Below are positions 1 through 5,846 of a stretch of DNA of 5,960 nt, piece after piece. This DNA comes from Pseudoselenomonas ruminantium (GTDB taxonomy: Bacteria > Bacillota > Negativicutes > Selenomonadales > Selenomonadaceae), in NCBI GenBank assembly GCA_002448495.1, contig DJYL01000202.1:1-5960 (forward strand). The letters are read 5' to 3'. The position numbers were made by a program, and so were the translations under genes. The first letter of the stretch is position 1. Each line of letters begins with the position of its first letter. The notes under the pieces are model-generated. The model did no database searches and was not told where the DNA came from. It saw only the letters and a program-made list of their open reading frames with translations.

Positions 1-789
1 ACGCCGGGCAAGGCCGGACAGGAAGTAGAAGGCGTTCCCGTATTCAATACCGTTAAAGACGCAGTGGAAGCAACAGGGGCTACGGCCTCCGTGGTCTATG
101 TACCCGCAAGGTTCGCCGCTGACTCCATTATGGAAGCAGTAGATGCCGGACTGGATTTGGTGGTCTGCATTACCGAACACATTCCGGTACAGGATATGGT
201 CAAGGTGCGCCGTTATATGGAGGGCAAGAAAACCCGCCTGATTGGGCCGAACTGTCCTGGCATCCTGACTACGGATGAATGTAAACTGGGCATTATTCCG
301 GGCAATATTCAGAAGAAAGGTCATGTGGGACTCGTTTCCCGTTCCGGGACGCTTACCTATGAAGCAGCCTTCCAGCTCATGAACGCCGGAATTGGTGTAA
401 CGACAGCTATCGGCATCGGCGGTGACCCGGTCAAGGGGACGGATTTTATCGATGCGTTGGAACTCTTTAAGAACGACCCCGAAACCAAAGCCGTGCTGAT
501 GATTGGTGAAATCGGCGGTACCGCCGAAGAAGATGCCGCCAAGTGGATAAAGGAAAACATGCCGGAAAAACCGGTAGCGGCCTTTATCTCCGGCCGTCAG
601 GCGCCTCCGGGAAAACGCATGGGCCATGCCGGTGCGATTATCTCCGGCGGCAAGGGCACAGCCGCCGACAAGATTAAGGCCTTAAACGGCGTAGGCATTC
701 AGGTAGCCGATACCGTAGCCCATATCGGAGAAACCGTCGTGGATACGCTGAAAAAAGCCGGTATTTACGACGAGTGCCATACCTGCTGA
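1..789 (+). CDS. sucD: Succinyl-CoA synthetase (ADP-forming) alpha subunit, 5' end outside window
   Basis: This is the alpha subunit of succinate-CoA ligase, which interconverts succinyl-CoA plus ADP/GDP and phosphate with succinate, CoA and ATP/GTP in the cytoplasm, paired with a SucC beta subunit. The frame is open from base 1 and encodes 262 residues in the window. By comparison with the E. coli protein about 39 N-terminal residues, with most of the CoA-binding Rossmann start, lie upstream. Visible signatures are TPGK at the window start, IGPNCPG near residues 80-86, SRSGTLTYE near 111-119, GIGGDP near 139-144, IGEIGG, and GHAGAI, whose His (codon 625-627) is the residue phosphorylated during catalysis. 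The C-terminus carries a short extra tail ending DECHTC that E. coli SucD lacks. sucC is expected just upstream but not visible. In this type of organism the enzyme would serve the succinate/propionate branch (inference). Identification is very secure. Confidence 0.97.
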   Translation, partial: TPGKAGQEVEGVPVFNTVKDAVEATGATASVVYVPARFAADSIMEAVDAGLDLVVCITEHIPVQDMVKVRRYMEGKKTRLIGPNCPGILTTDECKLGIIPGNIQKKGHVGLVSRSGTLTYEAAFQLMNAGIGVTTAIGIGGDPVKGTDFIDALELFKNDPETKAVLMIGEIGGTAEEDAAKWIKENMPEKPVAAFISGRQAPPGKRMGHAGAIISGGKGTAADKIKALNGVGIQVADTVAHIGETVVDTLKKAGIYDECHTC

Positions 790-794
790 AGTGA

Positions 795-837
795 AAAAAA
801 TAACGGGACAGCCGCCAGGACTGTCCCGTTATTTTTT
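795..837 (+). terminator. Bidirectional intrinsic terminator between convergent genes
   Basis: An 11-bp perfect GC-containing stem (801-811 TAACGGGACAG with 821-831) has a 9-base loop. It is extended by six A:T pairs, A-run 795-800 with T-run 832-837. The T-run follows the stem on the plus strand, fitting termination of sucD six bases after its stop. The A-run gives an equivalent U-tract on the minus strand, so the phosphatase relic ending at 843 can be terminated by the same element. Confidence 0.93.
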
Positions 838-842
838 ATGCG

Positions 843-1654
843 TTATACCTTTGGCCCTGTGTAGCGCAGACCCAGCATGGTGATGTCGTCAAATTGTTCT
901 GCGCCGTTTTCGTAGGCAGCAATGTCATTTTGTACAGCCTGAATAAGGTCTTTTACAGCGGCGGTGGTTTCTGTATGGTTGAGGAAATCCTGCAGCCGTT
1001 CTTCGCCATAAAGCTGTTCTTCCGTGTTCATGGCTTCGGTGACACCGTCGGTATAGAGGAATAAGGTATCGCCCGGTGCCAGCGTGAGCTTGTTGGCGGT
1101 ATAGACAAAATCCTCGATTACCCCCAGCGGGCGGCTCTTTTTTTCTGTACGCAGGTAAGTCCATTCCGTGCCCGTGTCTGAACATCATTTCCTCATTGGC
1201 CTGACAGAGCTGCTGATTGGCAAGGGTCAGTACCGCAGCGGCATCGTCAAAGCCCACGGACATAAGCGCCAGATTTTTGAGGATGGTCTTGCCGCGCATC
1301 ATGAACAGCGCCGCCGGTACGCCTTTCCCGGATACATCAGCCACGGTTACGGCCAGATGGCGGTCATCCAGCATATAGAAGTCATAGAAATCGCCGCCGA
1401 CCTCTTTGGCGGCGTGCATGCTGGCAAAGAGGTCAAAGTCAGAGCGCTGAAAATCGAAATCATGGGGCAGTACACCCTGCTGGATATTGGTGGCGACATT
1501 CAATTCGGTTTCAATGCGCTGGTTTTTGGCGGTGGTTTTCGCAAGATTGGCCATTTTGTCGGCAATGGCCGCCAGTTCCTGATTGTCGGAGGTGCGTAAT
1601 AAGATTTCCCTTGCCATACATCATGGCCCAGAATTTTTGCAGCTTCTTTTTCAT
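843..1654 (-). pseudogene. Disrupted HAMP/PP2C (SpoIIE-type) serine phosphatase
   Basis: The remains of a SpoIIE/RsbU-type PP2C phosphatase are spread over three frames. An N-terminal stub starts at ATG 1654-1652 (MKKKLQKFWAMMYGK) with a good AAAGGAG six bases upstream. About 12-16 codons later the homologous frame changes near 1617-1605 to a HAMP-like piece (EILLRTSDNQELAAIADKM), a coiled linker (ELNVATNIQQGVLP) and the phosphatase start with KEVGGDFYDF and VADVSGKGVPAALFM. Near 1165-1190, right after NEEMMF, the frame changes again. The C-terminal part (PLGVIEDF, LFLYTDGVTEA, FDDITML) ends at TAA 845-843. The metal-binding Asp motifs GGDFYD, TDG and DDIT survive, but the usual NAGHNPP-type block is absent and no transmembrane sensor precedes the HAMP. 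Intact relatives dephosphorylate anti-anti-sigma proteins. Two assembly errors are a less likely alternative. A shorter ORF from ATG 1617 exists but has no good ribosome site. Confidence 0.82.
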
Positions 1655-1762
1655 AGGACGCTCCTTTTTCGACAGTTTTCAAGGTCATGTTCTAAAATAG
1701 CATCTATGCGTATATTCTATATTTTTACCTGTCAGTCCTGCCGGTAAATAAAAAACGGCAAT

Positions 1763-1793
1763 AAAAAACGCCGAACAAAAGTCCGACGTTTTT
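1763..1793 (-). terminator. Intrinsic terminator of ldh
   Basis: On the minus strand the sequence reads AAAAACGTCGGAC, a TTTT loop, then GTTCGGCGTTTTTT. This is an 8-bp stem with two G:U pairs, flanked by A/T pairs and a six-T tract. It lies about 20 bases after the ldh stop and upstream of the phosphatase relic, so the two were probably not one strong transcript. Confidence 0.85.
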
Positions 1794-1812
1794 ATATGCC
1801 GTAGCAGCAATC

Positions 1813-2769
1813 TTATTTGATGCCAGCGCCATCGAGAGCACTGCGAACGCTCTGGGCAGCTTTGTGCATCTTTTCGAGTTCATCGTCAGTGAGGTGAACT
1901 TCGAAGGAGCGCATGATACCATCAGCGCAAACCATACGAGGAATGGAGAGGGCAACGTCTTTGATGCCGTATTCGCCTTCGAGAACTGCGGAGCAGGGCA
2001 GGATGGTGTGTTCATCATAGAGAACGGACTTGATGAAACGGCAAGCAGCCATAGCAATACCGGTGTTCGTGAAGCCCTTCTTGTTGATAACATCGTAAGC
2101 AACCTGAACCAGTTCCTGTTCAACAGCTTCGTGGCTGAGTTTTTCCGTACGATGGAAATATTCATCCAGATCATCAATGGGGAAACCAGCGCAGCCAGTC
2201 GTGGACCAAGCAACGAAAGCAGCGTTGCCGTGTTCACCGAGAACATAACCGTTGATGTTCTTCGGGTCAACCTGGTACTTGTCAGCCAGGATGCGACGGA
2301 AACGATAGGTTTCGAGCATCGTACCAGTACCGAGGATGAGGTTGCGCGGATAATCGAACTGCGTGGAAACAACATAAGTAGCAACGTCAAGCGGGTTGGT
2401 GATCATGATGATCATAGCTTCCTTCGTGCGCTTAACGATTTCGCCCATAACGGAGCTCATAATCTTAGCGTTGGTACCAGCCAGCTTCAGGCGGTCCGGA
2501 GTTTCACCCGGGCGGATGGACGGGCCAGCAGTGATAACGATGATGTTTGCATCTTTGCAGTCTTCGTAGTCACCGAGGTGGAATTTGATGTTGGTGCTGT
2601 ATACGCAGCTCGTTGCATGGCTGGAGTCCTTAGCTTCGCCCCAAGCCTTGTCTTCGTTGAGGTCGATGAGGACTACTTCCGTAGCCAGCTGGAAATCAGC
2701 AATCTTGTTTGCAACTGCAGAACCAACGTTGCTGGCGCCGATAACGACGATTTTTCTTCTGTTGTTCAT
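1813..2769 (-). CDS. ldh: L-lactate dehydrogenase (LDH/MDH superfamily)
   Basis: This cytoplasmic NAD-dependent enzyme would reduce pyruvate to L-lactate at the end of fermentation. The 318 residues are full family length. The Rossmann motif is GASNVG (11-16), and Asp36 in VLIDLN should select NAD. The substrate loop is PSIRPGETPDR (83-93), with ITNP at 123-126 (Asn125). RFR at 156-158 supplies the substrate-binding Arg171 equivalent, and GEHGN at 178-182 holds catalytic His180. Oddities in standard LDH numbering: position 102 is Ile85 (not LDH Gln or MDH Arg), the loop has two extra residues, the catalytic Asp168 is Glu153, and the fructose-bisphosphate-binding His188 is Asn173. It resembles the S. 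ruminantium LDH as I remember it. The start is backed by AGGGGG ten bases upstream. Codon use is strongly biased, as in highly expressed genes. It is monocistronic, with its own promoter and terminator. A related 2-hydroxyacid dehydrogenase activity cannot be excluded. Confidence 0.93.
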   Translation of the reverse strand: MNNRRKIVVIGASNVGSAVANKIADFQLATEVVLIDLNEDKAWGEAKDSSHATSCVYSTNIKFHLGDYEDCKDANIIVITAGPSIRPGETPDRLKLAGTNAKIMSSVMGEIVKRTKEAMIIMITNPLDVATYVVSTQFDYPRNLILGTGTMLETYRFRRILADKYQVDPKNINGYVLGEHGNAAFVAWSTTGCAGFPIDDLDEYFHRTEKLSHEAVEQELVQVAYDVINKKGFTNTGIAMAACRFIKSVLYDEHTILPCSAVLEGEYGIKDVALSIPRMVCADGIMRSFEVHLTDDELEKMHKAAQSVRSALDGAGIK

Positions 2770-2814
2770 TTTGTTATTACCCCCTGAATGAAATGTGAAA
2801 TATATCCCTAAGTC

Positions 2815-2839
2815 GTGTTAATCGTAGCACTATTAAGAC
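2815..2839. promoter_or_regulatory. Operator-like inverted repeat over the ldh promoter
   Basis: The arms are GTGTTAAT (2815-2822) and ATTAAGAC (2832-2839), complementary at 7 of 8 positions around a 9-base centre. They cover the -10 box and part of the spacer of the ldh promoter, where a repressor would act. The arms resemble Rex half-sites (TTGTTAA-type), but the spacing is about seven bases longer than in canonical Rex operators, so the regulator is not assigned. Confidence 0.4.
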
Positions 2840-2849
2840 CTAGTGTCAA
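2821..2849 (-). promoter_or_regulatory. Sigma-A promoter of ldh
   Basis: On the minus strand a perfect TTGACA (2849-2844) is followed by a 17-base spacer and TACGAT (2826-2821), four of six matches to TATAAT. Transcription would start near 2814, giving a leader of about 45 bases that contains the AGGGGG ribosome site (2785-2780). A strong promoter agrees with the biased codon use of ldh. Confidence 0.75.
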
Positions 2850-2895
2850 TAAGTATTTGCAAAGAAACAAAAGCAATATTTTTCGCAAAATTGAT

Positions 2896-2981
2896 GAAAT
2901 GTTGTAAATGAGGGGAAAATGTGTAAATTTTTGGGGGCGTAAAAAATAGCAAAGATTTTCTGGGGGAAATTGTTGTAATTG
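2896..2981. repeat. Imperfect repeats upstream of the mbl-type gene
   Basis: GAAATGTTGTAAATG (2896-2910) recurs as GAAATTGTTGTAATTG (2966-2981), with a weaker copy GAAAATGTGTAAAT (2915-2928) between. The last copy overlaps the proposed -35 box of the mbl promoter. G-runs (2912-2915, 2933-2937, 2962-2966) lie beside the copies. They could be regulator sites or chance similarity in AT-rich DNA. The rest of this divergent intergenic region holds nothing else I can identify. Confidence 0.3.
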
Positions 2982-3001
2982 GCGAGGTTTTATTATATAT
3001 T
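2973..3001 (+). promoter_or_regulatory. Candidate sigma-A promoter of the mbl-type gene
   Basis: TTGTAA (2973-2978), a 17-base spacer and TATATT (2996-3001) form a reasonable housekeeping promoter, with a start near 3008 and a leader of about 47 bases. The AT-rich run TATTATATATTATAGAT allows other -10 registers, so the exact box is uncertain. Confidence 0.5.
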
Positions 3002-3054
3002 ATAGATTGTTTGTAGAAAAAGAAAGAGAGCTTCGGAAGGAGATTGTTCTATAT

Positions 3055-4077
3055 ATGTTTGGTATGTCATTGGATATTGGTATCGACCTGGGAACGGCAA
3101 ATGTGCTGGTGTATGTGAAAGGCAAGGGCATTGTGCTGCGTGAGCCTTCGGTAGTGGCTGTTGACCGGGATACGAACCGGGTTCTGGCCATTGGTGAAGA
3201 TGCCCGGCAGATGATTGGCCGAACTCCGGGCAATATCGTGGCTATTCGTCCGCTGCGTGAGGGCGTTATTGCCGACTACGATATTACGGAAAGTATGCTG
3301 CGCCATTTTATTGAAAAGGTTGTGGGACGCCGTTTTGTATTCCGTCCGCGGATTATGATCTGCATTCCTTCGGGCTGCACAATGGTGGAACAGCGGGCTG
3401 TGCAGGAGGCTGCTGAACAGGCAGGTGCCCGTCATACACAGCTTATCGAAGAACCGTTGGCGGCAGCTTTGGGAGCAGGCCTCGATATCGTAGAGCCGCG
3501 TGGCTCAATGGTAGTGGATATCGGCGGAGGCACAACGGATATTGCCGTGATTTCTCTGGGGGGCATTGTTACCAGTGCTTCTCTGCGCATTGCCGGGGAT
3601 AAGTTCGATGAAGATATTGCTGCTTTTGTGAAAAAGGAATTTAATATCATGATCGGTGAGCGTACTGCTGAGGAAATTAAAATGCGGGTCGGTGCTGCTT
3701 TCGTTGGTGCCCGCAATGAAGTTTTGGATATCCGGGGGCGGGACATGCTGTCGGGGCTGCCCAAAACGATACAGATCAGCACGATGCAGGCGGCAGAGGC
3801 CACTCATGGCAGTGTGGTGAAAATTGTCAACTGTGTGAAGAAGGTGCTGGAGGAAACTCCGCCGGAACTGGCAGCCGATGTGATGAACTGCGGTATTGTT
3901 CTTACAGGCGGCGGTGCGATGCTCTATGGGCTGGATGAACTTATTCGCCGCGAGACGGATATTCCTACGGCTTTGGCAGAGGATGCCATGAGTTGTGTTG
4001 CGCTGGGCTGCGGCATGGCATTGGATAGTTTCAGTAAATTTGACGGCAAGGCAAAAAATGTAAAGACTGGCCGTTAA
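3055..4077 (+). CDS. mreB: MreB/Mbl-family actin-like rod shape-determining protein
   Basis: This bacterial actin polymerises under the inner membrane and directs lateral peptidoglycan synthesis by the elongasome, so setting rod or curved cell shape. The 340 residues match family length. Nucleotide-binding motifs are in order: phosphate-1 DLGTAN (11-16), phosphate-2 DIGGGTTDIAV (from 155) and adenosine-site LTGGGAML (from 283). Other family hallmarks are TPGNIVAIRPL, GERTAEEIK, RGRDMLSGLP and TPPELAADV. ATG 3055 is chosen because homologous sequence begins there and AAGGAG (3037-3042) lies 12 bases upstream. An in-frame TTG at 3007 would put unlike residues in front and lacks a ribosome site. 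Sequence and gene order (mbl-flhO-flhP in Bacillus subtilis) suggest the Mbl-type paralogue rather than the MreB of an mreBCD cluster. A terminator after the gene separates it partly from the flagellar genes. Confidence 0.95.
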   Translation: MFGMSLDIGIDLGTANVLVYVKGKGIVLREPSVVAVDRDTNRVLAIGEDARQMIGRTPGNIVAIRPLREGVIADYDITESMLRHFIEKVVGRRFVFRPRIMICIPSGCTMVEQRAVQEAAEQAGARHTQLIEEPLAAALGAGLDIVEPRGSMVVDIGGGTTDIAVISLGGIVTSASLRIAGDKFDEDIAAFVKKEFNIMIGERTAEEIKMRVGAAFVGARNEVLDIRGRDMLSGLPKTIQISTMQAAEATHGSVVKIVNCVKKVLEETPPELAADVMNCGIVLTGGGAMLYGLDELIRRETDIPTALAEDAMSCVALGCGMALDSFSKFDGKAKNVKTGR

Positions 4078-4090
4078 AAATATTTTTGAT

Positions 4091-4125
4091 AAAGGCGAAA
4101 CCCTTAACAGGAGTTTCGCCTTTTT
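4091..4125 (+). terminator. Intrinsic terminator after the mbl-type gene
   Basis: AAAGGCGAAAC (4091-4101) pairs perfectly with GTTTCGCCTTT (4113-4123) around an 11-base loop, and the T-tract runs 4119 onward to 4125. It lies 13 bases after the stop codon and should limit read-through into the flagellar genes. Confidence 0.9.
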
Positions 4126-4151
4126 GCGCGAAATATACAGGCAAGGATAAT
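4124..4151 (+). promoter_or_regulatory. Weak candidate promoter for the flgF-like gene
   Basis: TTGCGC (4124-4129) is followed by a 16-base spacer and GATAAT (4146-4151), five of six matches to the -10 consensus. The -35 match is only TTG and sits in the tail of the preceding terminator. A separate start here is expected because of that terminator, but the sequence evidence is thin. Confidence 0.25.
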
Positions 4152-4179
4152 TATGGAAGATGTTAAGGAGTGACCGAAT

Positions 4180-4980
4180 ATGTGGCGTGGTCTTTATACG
4201 GCAGGTACAGGCATGATTACAGAATCCAAGCGTACGGATACGCTGGCCAACAATCTTGCCAATGCCAATACCACAGGGTTTAAGCGCGATGAAGCAATCA
4301 GCCGGGAATTTGAACCCATGCTGATTAAGCGCATCAATGATGGGATAAATAAGAACGATGTGACCAGCTTTAAGCAGTTCCATGTGGGGGAACAGTATCC
4401 TGTTGTAGGCACGCTGGGGCTGGGTTCTTATATTGATGAAATTGCTACGGAGCACAGTCAGGGAGCCTTTGAAACCACGGGCAATCCCTTGGATTTGGCG
4501 ATTTCCGGCAATGGCTATTTTGCGATTCAGACGGAAAACGGTGTGCGCTATACCCGTGACGGCAATTTTTATAAGTCGGCCAATGGACAGATTCAGACGG
4601 TCAACGGACAGATGGTGCTGGGGCGCAATGGCCGAGGGATAACTATCCCGCGGGATACGGTCAGCATTATGGTGGGCAGTAAGGGCGAAGTCTACGCTGA
4701 CAATGTGCAGATTGGTCAGCTGCAGTTTGTGCAGTTTGACAATCGGCGGGCGGTACTGAAGCAGGGAAATAATCTTTATTATCCGCAGGAGGGAGCACAG
4801 CCGCAGCCGGCTACGGGCGAGATTCAGCAGGGACTTCTGGAGCGCTCCAATACCAATGTGGTTTCGGAAATGGTGGAACTTATCAATAACTACCGTGTTT
4901 ATGAGGCCGGGTCGAAGGCGGTTACCACGCAGGACGCAATGCTCGATAAGTCCGTTAACGATGTAGGTCGTTTAAGCTGA
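4180..4980 (+). CDS. flgF: Flagellar rod/hook-basal-body protein, FlgF/FlhO type
   Basis: This is an axial component of the flagellar basal body, probably proximal rod, exported through the flagellar type III apparatus without a cleaved signal peptide. The 266 residues show the family plan. The N-terminal rod domain has the conserved TLANNLANANTTGFKR near 21-36. A central FlgE/F/G-like domain has TGNPLDLAISGNGYFAI and RYTRDGNF. The C-terminal rod helix has VSEMVELINNYRVYEAGSKA near the end. AAGGAG (4165-4170) nine bases before ATG 4180 fixes the start. It is followed after 74 bases by flgG, a paralogue sharing both end domains, as in Bacillus flhO-flhP. Assignment to FlgF rather than a second FlgG rests on gene order and on flgG being more typical, so the exact rod position is inferred. 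Confidence 0.9.
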   Translation: MWRGLYTAGTGMITESKRTDTLANNLANANTTGFKRDEAISREFEPMLIKRINDGINKNDVTSFKQFHVGEQYPVVGTLGLGSYIDEIATEHSQGAFETTGNPLDLAISGNGYFAIQTENGVRYTRDGNFYKSANGQIQTVNGQMVLGRNGRGITIPRDTVSIMVGSKGEVYADNVQIGQLQFVQFDNRRAVLKQGNNLYYPQEGAQPQPATGEIQQGLLERSNTNVVSEMVELINNYRVYEAGSKAVTTQDAMLDKSVNDVGRLS

Positions 4981-4988
4981 TTTTTATT

Positions 4989-5015
4989 TAAGTTTTTTGG
5001 TGATTTGTTCGATAT
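4989..5015 (+). promoter_or_regulatory. Candidate sigma-28 (SigD-like) promoter before flgG
   Basis: TAAG (4989-4992), a 16-base spacer and TCGATAT (5009-5015) match the Bacillus SigD pattern TAAA-N(14-16)-CCGATAT with one mismatch in each box. Transcription would begin near 5022, just before the AAGGAGG ribosome site (5039-5045). The 74-base gap between the two rod genes leaves room for it, but AT-rich DNA gives such matches by chance. Confidence 0.38.
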
Positions 5016-5054
5016 ATATGGGAGAATGATTATGGTGTAAGGAGGAAGCTCGTT

Positions 5055-5846
5055 ATGATGAGAGCGCTTTGGTCGGCGGCTTCTGGTATGAAGGGGCAGC
5101 AGACGAATATGGATGTAATTGCCCATAATATTGCCAATGTAAATACTTACGGCGGCAAGAAGGTCAGGGCTGAATTTCAGGATTTAATCTATCAGACACT
5201 TCGCGATGCGGGGGCACAGAGCGGGCAGGACAACCAGTATCCCACGGGGCTGCAGATTGGTCTGGGAACCCGTGTGGCTGCTACCCAGCGCGTGATTACG
5301 CAGGGGCCGCTGCAGACAACGGATAATCCCACGGATGTGGGCATTCAGGGCGAGGGGTATTTCCGGGTTACGCTGCCGGACGGTTCGACCGCGTACACCC
5401 GTGATGGTTCGTTCAAGCTGGATTCTCAGCGGCGGTTGGTGACAACAGACGGCTATTTGATTGCTGATGGCATTACCTTTGGTGAAAATTCACCGGTAGA
5501 TTCGATTGTCATTGCCGGGGATGGTCAGGTTTCCGAAACACCGGCAGGCGGCACGCAGCAGAACGTTGGACAGATTACGCTGGCGCGGTTCGTAAATCCT
5601 GCCGGGCTTACGGCCATTGGCAAGAACCTCTTTATTGTGTCGGAGGCTTCCGGTGCAGCCATTGAGGGCAATCCCGGGACGGATGGCGCCGGAACGCTTA
5701 CACAGGGAACACTGGAAATGAGTAATGTGCAGATTGTAGAAGAAATGGTCAATATGATTGTTTCCCAGCGTGCCTATGAATCCAATTCCAAGGCTATTAC
5801 GACTTCCGATTCGATGTTGGAAATCGCTAATGGACTCAAACGCTGA
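5055..5846 (+). CDS. flgG: Flagellar distal rod protein FlgG
   Basis: FlgG forms the distal rod that crosses the periplasm and connects to the hook. It is secreted by the flagellar export machinery. The 263 residues agree with the usual 260-262. Signatures are the N-terminal rod domain (MMRALWSAASGM, then IAHNIANVNT), RAEFQDLIY, TTDNPTDVGIQGEGYF, YTRDGSFKLDS, and the C-terminal LEMSNVQIVEEMVNMIVSQRAYE. Full consensus AAGGAGG (5039-5045) nine bases before ATG 5055 marks a strong start. The second codon is also ATG. One oddity is YGG at residues 32-34, where relatives, including the neighbouring FlgF-like protein, have TGF. The stop TGA overlaps the next gene's ATG, indicating translational coupling. 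Because this organism appears to be a diderm, the rod would pass through P and L rings. Confidence 0.96.
   Translation: MMRALWSAASGMKGQQTNMDVIAHNIANVNTYGGKKVRAEFQDLIYQTLRDAGAQSGQDNQYPTGLQIGLGTRVAATQRVITQGPLQTTDNPTDVGIQGEGYFRVTLPDGSTAYTRDGSFKLDSQRRLVTTDGYLIADGITFGENSPVDSIVIAGDGQVSETPAGGTQQNVGQITLARFVNPAGLTAIGKNLFIVSEASGAAIEGNPGTDGAGTLTQGTLEMSNVQIVEEMVNMIVSQRAYESNSKAITTSDSMLEIANGLKR

Noticed and set aside
1168..1599. A 143-codon open frame on the plus strand opposite the phosphatase relic
   Set aside because: The opposite strand carries unmistakable PP2C motifs, while this translation shows no recognisable domain or start signal.
1695..1760. Promoter for the phosphatase relic (CTGACA at 1735-1730 with TATACG at 1714-1709)
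   Set aside because: The spacer is only about 15 bases and the -10 match is poor. Other TA-rich hexamers nearby lack a -35 partner.
1864..2787. A 307-codon open frame on the plus strand opposite ldh
   Set aside because: It is exactly antisense to a clear enzyme gene. Its openness follows from the strong codon bias of ldh, it resembles no known family, and it lacks a convincing ribosome site.
2856..2863. Palindrome TTTGCAAA just upstream of the ldh -35 box
   Set aside because: It is only eight bases long and AT-rich, so easily due to chance. No second copy or extended symmetry was seen.
3007..3054. Upstream TTG start adding 16 residues to the mbl-type protein
   Set aside because: Homologous sequence begins at the ATG at 3055, the ribosome site AAGGAG lies between the two starts, and the proposed promoter would start transcription at about 3008.
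4075..4104. SigD-like TAAA-N16-GCGAAAC upstream of the flgF-like gene
   Set aside because: The -10 matches only four of seven bases and is the ascending arm of the mbl terminator stem.
3505..4455. A 316-codon open frame antisense to the mbl-type gene and flgF
   Set aside because: It overlaps two strongly supported genes and a terminator. The translation is rich in His, Arg and Ile with no family resemblance.
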